Assembly: GCA_035610365.1 (NCBI GenBank)
Contig: CM069432.1
Coordinates: forward strand, 126,676,255 to 126,740,254
Direction of reading: 5' to 3'
Source: Aquatica leii
Taxonomy: Eukaryota > Arthropoda > Insecta > Coleoptera > Lampyridae
DNA length: 64,000 nucleotides
This document shows, one piece after another, positions 22,096 through 34,771 of the stretch. The position numbers and the translations under genes are program-made. The stretch's first letter is position 1. Every line of letters begins with the position of its first letter. Under the pieces are notes generated by a model that ran no database searches, was not told where the DNA came from, and saw only the letters and a program-made list of their open reading frames with translations.

Positions 22096-25000
22096 AAGGT
22101 TGACCGATTAAATACTAAAATTAGTTTTCAATAAGATCATATTTTGCATAATGCAGTATACGTTTTTTTTTGTCAAGTTTTTGATATTTTGAATCAAGCT
22201 TTTTTTTACTAAATTACTTTAAGGTTTTTTATTTTATCATTGTCATGAATTCTTTAGTTAAGATAGAGCTGATGTAGAGAATATGGTTGAAATGCATTTT
22301 AGTAAAGTACGTTAACCCGTGACGTTAACCCCTTACGTTCTTTTTTGAAAAAAACCGACATATGATTTAATTTTTTGTGATCAAACTTGTTATTTGATTT
22401 TGTCCCGATTTTACATAGCAAAAACTCTTCTGCTTTTTTCTAAGAAGTGCCCTATTTATAGTATGTTCTAAAAAAATAACTTACAACAGCTAGTTTTCGA
22501 CTGTCGTATACATTTCAACCGTTTCAACTGCACGTATACCGTTACTCATTGGCTTAACACGTGTACGAAATTTTGTCACATTTTCCTAGTTATTGTTTGA
22601 TCTAAGCGCTCGGTTTTCGACGTTTGAGACATTTGGTACCGATACACTTGCGTCATTGTTTTTCTAACGATTATGTATTGTATTAGTGTAACTGTAAGAG
22701 CATTCTTATATAAAAATTTGAAGCGTGTGTACGTTTTATTTATTAATATTTGTTTCTTTCTAAAAATTACACAAAAAAATTATAGATGATAAGGTATTCT
22801 TAAGAACAGTCGTTACTGTTCTTTGTGTCGCTTATTTACAATTAGTTAACCTTGAAAACGCTAAACTTGCTCATATACAAAGATAATCACATTATCTTAC
22901 GATTAAATAAATATAAACATTCTCACATTTCTCACTTTATGCGTTGACTGAAGAAATGTCAACGCTTTATCTTAGTACACAAGATAAATTTGATAACTTT
23001 GAAAAAACTGTATTATAAGAAGCTTGTAAGAAAAAAATCATCAGAATTATTTCCTGTACTTTTTCTATTAGTTTACCTAATTGCTTATTAATATTTGAAA
23101 TTTTTAACAATCACATATCGTCCGATTTAGCAATTGTAAATGCTAAGGCTTGTTAGAAATGCGTATATCTCATAATGCGTTCAAGGTTTTACCACATTTT
23201 ACAAGCTTCTTAGCTTCTGATATGGTTTCTGTCCTTTTCTTTTTACGGAGCGGGAAATCACAGTCACATCACTATTAGATAGACAAGGCAAGCTACTCAG
23301 CACGCAATATCCCTCTCGCTCACTCCTAGCGGAACGTTTTCAAACAATGCGCATATGGCATGGTTTTTCCCCCTTTGATAACATATAACCGATTCCCAAG
23401 AAATTTTGAAATAAAACATTATTTGTGCAAGTTTTGTTTTAATAAATGATAGCTATTGTCAGGAATTTGAAGTACTAAAAATTTTGAAAATACGCAAATT
23501 TTAAGCGTTAAAAATTATCAAAATAATCACCAAACAAAGAAAAATAATCGTTATTGGTTTAGTGTTATCGTTTTATTGACGTTGCCAAATGAATAATACA
23601 AAAAACGATATACTAATCTTACAGACTAGATAAAATATAACGACACTAGCATTAAACCAAATTCCTTGAAACTTTTTGTATCTAAATTTTATTATCTACA
23701 CCATAATAATACCAGAAGTGTTAACTAATATCGGATTACAGTATTGTTGTTATTATACGTGCAACTATCATCACCATTACTGTAAGGAAGTATTTACAAA
23801 GCACAACAACAACCACAGTTGTAATATTTTTCTATGAATTAATTGTTCGTTACACTTTGACCTTTGTTAGCGAAAATCAAACGTTTTGAAGTGGACAATA
23901 GTTATTTATTTAACGAGTTTCTGTGTAAATTGGGCATTTTTTTTCAAAGTAGACATTTTAAACCGGAGAAGAAAAAACGCCCAATTTAGAAAGGTACATA
24001 CGAGTTGAATACATTTTATTGTTCGAACAGACTACGAAGCCCCCAAAGTCTTAAAATCTCTCAAAAATTAGCATTTATGACAGTTAAGAACAATAAAACA
24101 TACATGATTTTCCATGTGTTCACTGGAATTTTTTCTATAATTTATTTAAATGTTTTTTTTAGGTTTTAATTCTTCTTGTTATTTCAAGAGTTTGTCTTTC
24201 TGTTTTTTTAACCTGTAATAGTTTTTTCAGATTTTTTTCTCCGAGCGTTTTTATTTTATTTTTTCCGTTTTTGTTTCAGATTTTCAGTTTTTTCCTAATT
24301 TTTTTCTTGGTTTTTCTCCAAGCGTTTTTATTGTGTTCTTTTCCTATGCTTTTGGGAGTTTTCCAGTGTTTTTTCCTGGAAGTTTATTTTCTGGTTCTTT
24401 GTTTTTCGTGTTTTTATCTAAGCGTTTTTAACCTTACGATTTTTCGTTTTTTTCTATTTCTTTTTCTCTGCTTTTTTGTTTTTTTTTGTCTTTATGTCAG
24501 TACCAAAAACAGGTTACACATAAATATTTGAAGCATATGTTTTAACAAAATTTAGTACTTGATGTTCTGTTTTTAGCTTCTTTTCTTCCTATCTCTTCCA
24601 CTTTCAACTTGTAGCAGCCGCTACACATTTGTTTTTTTTTTCATTTTGACAAGGATGTACTCTGTTGTTTGAGGTTGTAGCAGACTAATGTTTTGTTTCA
24701 GTAATCCTGCAATGTTCAATGCCAGAGTAATTATGTATATAATGAATTACTTATTATGACTTCTTCTCTGAATTTGGTGATTGATATTTTATTATTTGTA
24801 ATTTCCTGTAGCAAATAAGCATTTACCAAAGCAGAACCAGTAAGTAATTCGATTGCCAGTTTTTTGTACCATTTTACTTTGCAGAAGGAATCATCATTTG
24901 ATCTATGTAATATCTTTTATAAGAACAGAAAGTATAACATCTCTGTTGCTTGATGAGTTGTATTCAACAACTAGCTTTGACTTTTCCACATCTACGCCTC

Positions 25001-25527
25001 GTTTTCGAACAGAAATCATTTCGGGTATATGCGTGCGTTTAGCGTTGTTACGTCTCGTTTGTCTTTCTATTTTCCTGCAAACAATGCGATATTACTATCT
25101 TGAGCAATGAAATAATCTCTAATCTTCTTCAGTAAAGATGTAATTCTGTACACTTTATTTTCGTTAGTACTTACTGCCTTTTTGTCCACAAAATGTCAAT
25201 TTTTTAGTAGAAGTTGGAACGGATTACTAGATAAATGTTTTATATTATTTCTGTATAGAAAATTATTTGATTAATACGCACATAATAATGCCAAGAAATC
25301 GTTCTATTTCTTCTAAATCTGTATTTTTCCAATCACAAATATGTACATTTTTAATTTTTTTCTTGACTAGCGTATCAATTTGTTTCATTCGCGTATAGCT
25401 GCAATATATATTTATAAAAATCGTAAGGAGATTTTGAATAGTACTCGTCGATAAATGTTTTAGTACCTTTGTTGGTTAGTCTTGTAAATCAATTTTTTCC
25501 TCGTTGTCATTGTTATAAGAAGTTTGA
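22096..25527. other. AT-rich intergenic DNA with a T-rich tract
   Basis: No gene is supported. From about 24130 to 24520 the plus strand is strongly T-rich (low-complexity polypyrimidine), which creates a meaningless Phe-rich frame. A slightly GC-richer patch near 23230-23350 has no recognisable structure. Confidence 0.4.
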
Positions 25528-27402
25528 ATGCCGCGAAGTGTTAGTACAGTGAAAACGCGAAACCTGGCTACAAAAGCAAGAAAGTCGTTTTGGAAACGTC
25601 GAAAAGTTTTAAATTTAATTAAAAACGCCACAGAAGATACCCATCTAGAATATTTTAATAAGTAAGGTTCTGAATCAGTACCTATCTAATACAAATTAAT
25701 TAGAAATTTAAATCTTTATTTTAGATTATCTCATAAGTTGTAATTGTTTGTACAATCAGTATACTATGTATTACGTACTAGATATTTTGAAATGAATTTA
25801 TTGTTTATGTGCGATTACAGTCTTGTACCAGAGAAGTTGCCCGAACTTCACCTAGAAAGAACTACAGATTCGCATACTAATCTTCACGGCAATCTGCTGG
25901 TTCAAATAGCTTACTTTGTTGAACAATTACGCCGACTAGGGATACATGACGCAAAATGCACGATGGGTAAAATGCAATTTCAACATGAAACTCGCAATGA
26001 TTTATTGTCGTGTTTGACGTATTTATGCAATACATGTGGAAATGAAATAAAAATAAAAATCCCATAACGCTGACGACATAAATGAAACTTTTGTAAGGGG
26101 TGGATCTGCAATTGGTTTGGGATATTCAAAATCATAAGAATTGCTGTCTGTTCTCAATATACCTATAATGACAAAAAAAACAGACAAAAAATTATAAGTT
26201 GGACTACACTACAAATGGCAACAGTTACTGGTAAAGAATATGCAAGAAAGTGCTACAGAAGAAAAGGAATTAGCTGTTAAAGCTGGAAACATAGAAGATG
26301 TTTTTCCATACATCGCCGTGGCAGTCGATGGGGGGTTGAGCAAAAAGGTCATACGGACATAGTTATTTTTCTTTATCTGGAGTAGCGTGTATTATTGGAC
26401 AAAAAACCAAAAAAATATTATATATTGGGGTCAAAATAAATTTTGTCACATGTATGCCACTGCTAACCGCGAACATACATGTTTTAAAAACTTTTGTAGA
26501 TTATCAGCAATAATAGAACAAGCAGCTATTGTGGAGGGTTTTAATGAAAGCGAGAAAATGTATGGGCTTCGTTATAAGTATGTAGTTGGCGATGGAGATT
26601 CTAGCGTTTACGCCCAAAATTAAAAAAAAGTAACTTATGGGCGTAGTGTAATAAAATTCGAACGCGCTATCCATTGCGTCAAAACATATACTGCAGCTCT
26701 ATAACGACTTATAAAGAACCGCCATTTCCAAATAGAGACCAGAAATATTTTAAAGAAGTATGTTGGGAAAATATCATCTTGCACAAGAAAAATAATTACT
26801 AAATCATCAGATCTGTTCAGTTTAAAGAGACAGCTAAATGAATCTTTTGCTACCGTGATGAGCAATGATATTAAATTATTAGAACATTTTCTTCTATTTT
26901 TAGACATGGAAAAAGCAAGAGATAATGTAATACGAAAGGCAGATCGACTACTACATAATGTAACCACAAATTCAGCTGAGCGATAGTCAATAATATCCAA
27001 ACTTACAGGTGGTAAGCTAACCAACTTGATAATGAAAAACACGTATTTTACCAGATGTACAGCAGCTGCATTATGTTGTAATATAGAGTTTTTTGGATTT
27101 GGATAGCAAAATTGAATGAAGATGGTATATGCGATACAGAAGAGAATACTATGGGACAAAGTGAAAATTTGCGTTGGTACGAATCTCGTAGAAACAGAAT
27201 AACAGCTTCTGTTTTTGGAAAGATTTGCCATCTGCGAGAAAAAACTAATCGCACTGCAATTATTACACAAATCTTTTATTCAACGCCTATAAACAGCAAG
27301 GCCATTTCATATGGAATAGAAAACAAAAAAATTGTCATAAAGCGATTTGAAATTCAGTTAGGTGTAAACGTCGAAAGCTACGGTTTTTTTAAACAAAAGT
27401 AA
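25528..27402 (+). pseudogene. Mutator-like transposase with a YqaJ nuclease segment, decayed
   Basis: The first exon (25528-25661, starting MPRSVSTVKTRN) ends at donor GTAAGG and joins in frame to 25821 after a gattacag acceptor. The following stretch is a typical N-terminal region of insect Mutator-like proteins. The catalytic region is recognisable as VAVDGG (about 26316-26334), VACIIGQKTKK, a Cys/His-bearing stretch, and GDGDSSVY (about 26587-26610). Residual sequence to 27060 includes the Cys/Met-rich tail of the domain. At 27112-27402 is a YqaJ-type recombinase/exonuclease segment (WYESRRNRITAS-x-FGKIC, then AISYGIENKK). The acidic residue usual after YG-x-x-N is Lys here. Many stops and frame changes separate the blocks. 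I saw no terminal inverted repeats. Fusion of such a transposase domain to a YqaJ domain is known in insect repeats, recalled from general knowledge. Confidence 0.7.
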
Positions 27403-28068
27403 CAGACTTCCTGAATATTTCTAAAGAAGGATTACAAAGCTAATAATCCTTTTGTGTCAAACGAGACAAAAGTTTTGTAATTATGTATTTCCACTTGAAA
27501 AATCAATTTTGCCTAATTTTTCAGTGTACTTTATTTAAAATTAGATAATTTTTTGTAACATTTTTAAAGCTGTCGGATTGAAAGTATCTATTTCTAGGAG
27601 TTGTGACAATTTACAAGTAACAAAACATTTGCACAACTCTTGCTTATCTTCAAAAACGCCGTGTTGTTCATAATAATGAACAGATGGTGCATTTGGAACC
27701 CTATCCTTTCCTTAATTCCAAAAATAACTAACCTTGAAAGTTCATGACATTATTTCAAAGATCTATGCACAGTACGTATAATCTCATACTCTGTGGATTT
27801 AAAATTGGGTATTGTAAAGGGTTTCAACCATAAAAGTTTCCTAATATAATATTAATAATAATAATATATAATATAATAATATACAGTCAACAAGCTAAAA
27901 TCATTATGTCTCCTGCAGGGTGGATAGATTGAACACAAAAATTTATTTGCATGTGTAACAAAATGATGCCCTTGAACTTGTGCGATCAACAACCTAAAAA
28001 CGCGCGACCTTGCAATATTTCAATATTAGTGTAGGTAACGTCGAGGAATTTAACCCATACATGTATTA
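27403..28068. other. Intergenic DNA with a short AAT/AT-rich simple repeat
   Basis: It contains a small simple-sequence tract (aat/ata units, about 27846-27890). No gene is supported. Confidence 0.4.
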
Positions 28069-31000
28069 ATCAAAATAAACTAAAGTGAAATTAAAATGCC
28101 TTTTTCTCGGTATATAAACAAGAATAAGGAAATCAAATGTCGGATTCATTAATTACATATAATTTTTTTTCGTGTATTACTAAAATTATTTTTTATTGTG
28201 TATGTTTTGGCTACATATTAAAATTAAATTCTTATTTTAGTATGTGGGCGATTTCAGCAAAAAGGTAAAATATACTGCAACCAAAGGATATCTTGACATC
28301 GCTGTATTTAGTTAGGAATTTTACGCATTGAATCATACCTGAAAAAATGAATTAAAGAATTTTGTTCGGTTATCGTTTTTCCTGAAGAAAAATTGTTAGA
28401 ACTTATTTTATCATCGCCATGGATTGTAACCCACATGTTTTGACTATATTTCATGTATTGTATCTAGATAAACAACAACAGTCTCATATTACGGTTTTGT
28501 AGATTTAAAGCATGTTCATGGAGTTGATTAAAATGAATCTTATCATTGAAAAATTTGCATAGCTGGTTATTTTTTCAGTAAAATCAACAAACATAAAAAA
28601 ACGGAAACAGAAAGGAGACTGTGAAAGAAAAAGAAGAGAAAAACTTAAACCAAATCCAAAACTATATGAAAAATCCAAATAGAAGAAAGAGACCCAGAAA
28701 CGTAAGAAAAATGCAAAATTAAACCTATATCCAGTAGAAATGCTAGAGTCATAACGCGTTGCTGGAAGGAAGCATCTGCAAAATACAGAGACAAGTTCAA
28801 AAAGAATAAGAATGTCGTCACATTTTGTAGAATATCAGAATATACCTAAACGATATTTTAATCGGTAATACTGGCGTTAAGTAAAGTGTGTGGACGAAAA
28901 AGGATTCTGCAAAACAGATCTAAAACTGATAATGAATTAGCAGAGGTAAAAGAAAAGTTAGAATGGACGATGAAACGTTGTATAAAATATAAAATACGTT
29001 ACTACAGATTACGCGATAAGTGCTTGAAAGAACGGAAAAAAAACTTGATCCCGAGTCACAGGTGGAAAAAAATTAAATGGTGAACAAGTATCGGATGGTA
29101 CTAAAAAAACTGCTATTTTCTAAGGCAATGAAGACGCAATCAGAGACTAACTTCAAAGAAAGAGTGAAATACAAGGATAAAAGACAGTTCGTGAAGTGTA
29201 TATCTAGAAGTATCGTTATCATACAGATGTTTTAGTAACATGAAAAGTTTTGGATCTTATAAATTATTTTCTCCAATTGCACAACAATCAAATAAAAAAG
29301 CTGTAATTACCAGGGAAATCAGGGGTACAATTCGATAGTTTTACCAAAAAGATGAAAGCAGTAAAGTAGCTCTAAGTAAAAAAGATTCAAGCACTTTTAA
29401 TAAAATAAAAAAACAAAAACGATTTCTCTACGGGACTCTAAAAAAACTATATAAGCAGTTTTGTCAAGAAAAAAAACGCTTTCAAATCTCATACACACTT
29501 TTTTATTAGTATAGACCGTTTTGGGTATTAACTCCAAAATCCTCGCTAAGTGAGACCTACTGTCTTTGTATTACTCTCAAATATAAGACTTTTGGTAACA
29601 ACAATGAAATTCCTTGGAATAATATCATGGGCAAATTCAGATGCCGTAATTAAAAGTGTATGTTGTAAACCAACAACACAACTATGTCTGGAAAGATTAT
29701 GCCAACAGTGTAAATGGAAAACTATAATTTTTTGTGATTTTGTTGGACAAGAACAGACTTCATATAAAAAATGGATCGTTAAAAAAGAAACATGTATTGT
29801 TAAGGGGAAAGAGAAAATATGCAAAAAGACTGATAAGAAAGAGTTCTCTTTTACAAAATGTTTAGCAATTCAGTTGAAAAGATAACTGACTATTATATAC
29901 ATCACATTTCTAGAATGAAACTTCAATACCAAGCAATGCATGATGTCAAATCGAATTTAGGCGAAAGGGATATTTTAATACACATGGCTTTTTCAGACAA
30001 TTACTAGTGTAAATGTTTCCGAGAAATACAGAGTGCTTATTTTGGCGTATCCAAATCTCAGATTTTCCTCCACACTGTAGTTTGGTATAGTAAGTGTGAA
30101 GACGGCGAACTACATTCACATTCTTTTGCAGTGTCTTAAATAGTTTAAGATATGATCCAGTTGCTATTTTGGCACACCTTCACCTTAGATACTATACATT
30201 TTGTTAGCGACGGGCCTACTACTCAGTATAAGAATAAAAATATGTTTTATATATTTGAAATATTGTTTTTCGGCATACTTAAAGCATCGTATATGACTTG
30301 AAATTTTACAGAAAGTGGCCATGAGAAAGGGGTCTCAGATGGTGTATGGAGCTGTATAAAAAGAATAGCTAACTAGTTAGTAGCTCAGGGGAGTCGACAT
30401 ACCATTTATCGATAGTTTCATTTCATTACTAAGGCAAAACTGTCCATCCATAACTTTTAAAATAATAAAAGAAGATACTAACAAAAATTTAGATGTAATG
30501 ATTCCTGTTAATCTTAAGCTTTTTAAAGGCATCATGAAAGCAAGACAAATTGTGTGGTCGTATGAGCATGAAAACCACGTACAAATTTGACGATTAAGTT
30601 GTCAAAGTTGCATACGTTCAAGCTTTTGTATTCCGTATTATTTGGGTAAAAGACAGTGGTCTATTTTGACGATTCTAAAGAGGTTGAAGCAACTACTTTA
30701 GTTTCAGCATCATTAGAAATGATAGAAACGAGTCAAGAGTTAAATGTCGAAGAGCCTGGTCAATTTGTTTTGGTAGAATATCCTTTGTATTCTCAAATAT
30801 TTTACGTTGGTCAACTAACAAATTTCGACACCGAAGAAAACGACAAGATTAATTTTATGAAACGAAATACCTCAAGTAAAGAGAATTATGTTTTCATTTG
30901 GCCGGAAGTTAAGGACAAAGATATAGTTGAAATAAAAGCGGTTCAAAGAAAGTTACCTGTGCCAAAGGCTTTAAGAAGAAGACGCTTTCTACTTGATGAT

Positions 31001-31462
31001 CTTAATTTCAATCATACCAAGTTATAATTTTAGCTTAGGAATATTTCTTTTGGTATAAATCAGTTGTTACTTTTTTTATTAGTTCATTATTTTTTCATTG
31101 TATTCTATTTTATTTATTTATTTTTTGTTATTATTAAATCCCGAGTCAGATGTTATTTTTCTAAGCTTTAGCAATTTTATTATAGTTGGTTATATTGTCT
31201 TATAGTAGGTATTCTATTTGAAAATGTGCACAGAACTATGTAGAAATCATATCCGTGGACAGGGATCAACTACATGGACGTTATATTTCCTTATTTCATT
31301 CTTTTTCATTTTTCGAAACTTATTTTTTACCATTTGGCTGAAATTGCCTATGTACTAGGCACCGACAGAAAATTCTAAATTAATGAATTCGGCATTCGCT
31401 TTCTTTATTTTTGTTTATATACCGAGAAAAAACTTATTCAGTTGGACCTATTTTATTTTGAC
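28069..31462 (+). mobile_element. 3.4-kb DNA transposon with long terminal inverted repeats
   Basis: The left block 28101-28153 (tctcggtatataaacaa, then a second half ending ttcattaat) is the reverse complement of 31379-31432 with few differences. The match extends outward to caaaataaa (28070-28079 against 31451-31461). It resumes inward at 28240-28271 against 31322-31354 (ggcgatttcag against ggcaatttcag), with extra sequence in the left arm between. The arms are therefore at least 90 bases and perhaps about 150 to 200. The target duplication is not clear. The interior encodes the decayed protein listed separately. Confidence 0.8.
28600..31027 (+). pseudogene. Decayed transposase-like protein of an unclassified repetitive family
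   Basis: Several blocks recall a widespread multi-copy animal protein family: a basic, coiled N-terminus (RKRREKLKPNPKLYEK; KKCIKYKIRYYR-type heptads at 28886-29083), YRPFWVLTPK followed by Cys motifs (about 29510-29600), EIQSAYFGVSKSQ (about 30025), VSDGPTTQYKNKNMF (about 30208), and ESGHEKGVSDGVW (about 30310). The invariant Asp in SDGP and the acidic residue in ESGH may be catalytic, but this is inference. The last 123 residues (30656-31027) form an intact Tudor/SH3-like end with QFVLVEYPLYSQIFYVGQL and FIWPEVKDKD. Many stops and frameshifts interrupt the rest. I recognise the pattern but cannot name the transposon superfamily. Confidence 0.6.
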
Positions 31463-31548
31463 CCTTAAAGACTAGTATACTTAAGGGTTACTTTTTTTAC
31501 TAAAATTTTCGTAGTATGGACCACACCGTATGGACGCAAGTTAAAACT

Positions 31549-31804
31549 CGATGGCCTAGAAGCGCTAGAAGCAATACCTCGTATATCCATTTTTTTCAAA
31601 AATATCGATTTTTGCGCCAATATACTTAAGATAAATGACTGCCTATACTGACAATTCCTCGTATTTGTTTGACTAATACAAACGCTCGAATCAACTTGTG
31701 GCAATACCTCCATCAAAATATCTTAATGCTAAAAATGTCGATTTTTCTTAAATCTTGAACATTTTAGCATTTTGGACGTACGAGGTATTGATTCTAGGCC
31801 ATCG
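31549..31804. mobile_element. Foldback MITE, about 256 bp
   Basis: The left arm 31549-31584 (cgatggcctagaa ... caatacctcgta) is the reverse complement of the right arm 31779-31804, apart from about ten extra bases in the left arm. The interior is AT-rich and non-coding. It lies within 90 bases of the right end of the preceding transposon. Confidence 0.7.
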
Positions 31805-32846
31805 AACTGTTTCATAATTAGTTGAAAAATTTATAAAACTAGGAAATCTTAAAAACATGAAACAGAGATATAATCGAAACTTAGCACAAAACGTGTAAAA
31901 TTAATATTAGATTGTTTTTATTTTATTCATAAATACCACAAATATATTTAGGTAAAGCATAAGTAAACAGCTATTTCCGAATAAAGATCTTGATATTTTT
32001 CTAATCCTATAACACGGTTATTCTTGGAGTTTGAAACTCAGCTGTTGAGAAAGTCAAGGTTATTAACATTAAATCAGTCCTTCTAATTTTATTTTGTTTT
32101 CCTTCTAAAGAAGAAAAATTCTATAAAATTGTTGGAAGAATCGAGCTTAAAGAACACCGATACGCATAGTTCCCTAACGTGTATAAGTATATACACCAAC
32201 GCTGGAGACCCGCGCGGTCGAACGCGGGGAAAGCTTAATCGAACGGGAATTAAGACAAATGAAAATTTATAATTAAACACAATTCCCGTATCTTACAAAA
32301 ATACTACATTTTCTTTTGAAATTTATCTTTGTTCATATACAAACAACAAGTAGATGGTCCTTAATGGAATGTAATGTAACAAATTCATTATTTAAAACGT
32401 TTTTAAGAAAGCTCAAACTTATGAATTCGTTTTGGTTCTTTTTTGTGTACGAACTGTATTTTACTGTATTGTACAAAAAATAAATTACAACCATCTGGAA
32501 AACGTTTGTAGTTAGTTTTTATAGGTACTACAATAATTTTGTTTGCGTTTTCAGTAAATTATTAATCAACTTTTATTGTTATTCAAATTAAAATATTTGT
32601 TGCCCTATTTTAAGTTATAATCAGAAATTATATTAAAACTGTTACTGGTTTTTACATTATGAGATAATGACTAAAAAAATAGAAGTGAGAGTAGAAAAAA
32701 ACAGCGAGGTTAGAATGATTTCTTTGTATTATTTATTGGCTAGCGTTTCCTGTTTCGTTGCGCGCTTATGATTTGAGATGATGACCTTGTAATCGAGTCG
32801 CTGAAAACACAAATCTAATCTGTTCTGTGATCTGTCAGTTGTAAAA
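31805..32846. other. Intergenic DNA
   Basis: Mostly AT-rich. A small GC-rich patch with a cccgcg/cgcggg hairpin lies near 32207-32230. No tRNA or gene could be made from it. Confidence 0.4.
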
Positions 32847-32977
32847 ATGGTCGTGAACGTCGTGAAAGTTTATCAATTACCATTGTCTACTGTGCAGGAT
32901 AGTTTCCGAAAAGTTATATTTAAATTAATGGTTTAATAACGATCTAGTGTAATACCACAGGTAACACGTAATAGTTA

Positions 32978-33710
32978 ATGGTGAGTACAAAATCTCTTAT
33001 ATGCACAATTACATATTAATTTGACCTAATTTAACCTAATTTAACTATTATCCATTTTTGTTAGTCATTTATGTTATTGTATTTCAATTTAGTCGCGCTT
33101 TTACATTCACATTGTAATTATGTAGTTACTGCAGTTTCACTTATACTTGCTTAAAATCTCCTCTCGTGTGTAATATGTGATAAATAATATAAATTCTAAT
33201 TTGTTTTAGAAATGTCTTCAATGTGCAAAGGGTTTTTGTTTGGCCATTGAACCAACACGACGGCACTTATACCAAATGCTACATTTTTCAAATTACAATT
33301 TAGTAGAATTAATAAACCAAAATTGACCTTTCATAGAAGAAATCCATGTAGAATTAAATCGATTGGTATTTGCATAAAAAACCATATTACGGAAAGCCTG
33401 ATCCCATTCGATTTTGCTGTTAAATTGGAGGGTGGAGAACGTTTTAACCCATACAGCATCTGATGCAAATTTAAACAAATTGGTAGGTCAAAAAGTTTTC
33501 GTTAAACTTATTGTAATGCAAGGTTATTCATATTACAGATTATGCAATGGTTGGTTGTCAGGACAATTTAATACAGGGTCGACATTATGACTATCCTCTT
33601 AACTATTTATTGTGTTAATTTTGTTTGGATCGAATGCCAGTACGGGTAGAAGCAAGTGTCCTAGTTGTGACAAATATGGTTTTCCTCACAACCTATTTTG
33701 GATAAAGTGA
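32978..33710 (+). pseudogene. Degenerate third copy of the CCCH-RING gene
   Basis: An ATG at 32978-32980 is followed immediately by donor GTGAGT (32981), as in the gene at 6218. Acceptor AG is at 33208-33209, and the main exon starts at 33210. In that frame, LVELINQN ... PFIEEIHVELNRLVF aligns with FVDLLTQK ... PFPQTIQEELNRVAW of ORF2. A second intron is suggested at 33483-33538. The last exon aligns with the ORF2 RING, with DRMPVRVEAS against EFLPVRADAI, and, after a frame change, KCPSCDKYGFPHNLF against ECPVCRKYGVPTKLY, ending at TGA 33708. The CCCH fingers have lost most cysteines, and stops lie in the linker and RING. The body of the protein is therefore dead, although the intron layout is conserved. 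A short unrelated 30-codon frame at 32847 lies upstream in place of ORF1. Confidence 0.75.
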
Positions 33711-34642
33711 GTAACATTAACATTTTTTAAAATGATAGAGCAAATCTGAATGTTTTCTATAAAGTATCTTGATAAGTACAATTGTACTTTGTTGTACAAA
33801 CAAGAATTCACTGTCGTCTTTTGTATTTGAGTAATATTTCACAGTTTAGTAACACATTTATCAGGATGCTATTGGGAATATTTGTTTTGGTTGTTTAATT
33901 GGAATAAAGCATTCTCATATTATGTTCTTCTCTTAGTTTTCTCAAATCAAATATTCAACCAGTTGTTTGTTACTCAGACAATTGAAATTTGGCAGACGTT
34001 CTTTTTAAACATTTTGAACTGCATGAATTTTTAATTTATACTTATAGTAAGTATAAACAGCAAATTACCTAATCTAGGGTTAAATTCAGAAATTGTTAAA
34101 GGCAACCTTAGCTTGCACTGTTCCTAACATATTTAGTTTAGTTAGTATTTTACCTGTTAATAAGATTAAGATTAAGTTAGTTCAAAATTAGAATGAAAAA
34201 AGTTTAGTATGAAATGAGAGTTATGTCAATCTAACCCTAGAGGTTAGGTATGACAAATTTAGTTCATTTCGAAAAATGTTGGAGTTACGTTTTTGTATAG
34301 CAAGTTTGTATATGTAAAGTTTTACTTACAGGGGTTACCTAGGTGATTAAATATTTAGAAATTTATATGTTGGATCTTTGATATTGGAATTTTTAATTGG
34401 TTTGACTTCGTTTTTGCTCATTTCTTAATTTTTTGTTAAATGTGTAAATCCATGCTTCAAATAAGACTAGAAACAATAAAATATGCTTATTCAAAAACTA
34501 CTATTCTTTGGGATATCTTTAGATGCAATAGAAACTTTTGCCTGTACATGATACTGTTATTTCGTTGACTCTATTTTCTTATTTGCTAACTGTTAATCTG
34601 CAAATTTTGATAAATTTTGACTGATAAGATTTTAATTTACAG
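33711..34642. other. Intergenic DNA
   Basis: AT-rich. Nothing recognisable. Confidence 0.4.
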
Positions 34643-34771
34643 CTTCAAAACTTCTCGTCTAAAGCTTTTGTTGTTGCCAAGTCTTTGTTTAAGACACGGT
34701 ACAAACATTCTTCTATTATACATCTGGAGAATTCCATTTCTAAACCTACAAAAAATAAAAGGAAACATCTG
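34643..34771 (+). other. Possible internal exon of unknown gene
   Basis: A 129-base stretch open in two frames lies between a good acceptor (tttaatttacag, ending 34642) and a consensus donor GTGAGT (34772). A second acceptor at 34821-34822 would continue the frame for about 30 codons to a stop. The product is basic and not recognised. It could be a downstream exon of the preceding CCCH-RING copy, whose last exon also has an optional donor GTGAGT at 33707, or chance splice-like signals. Confidence 0.2.

Noticed and set aside
24271-24531. Phe-rich 86-residue open frame
   Set aside because: It is produced by a T-rich low-complexity tract and has no domain.
26635-27270. Long minus-strand frame of 211 residues
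   Set aside because: Antisense to the decayed Mutator-like and YqaJ sequence, which is recognisable on the plus strand.
32150-32260. GC-rich patch with a cccgcg hairpin, considered as a tRNA
   Set aside because: No acceptor stem, T-loop or anticodon arm could be formed.
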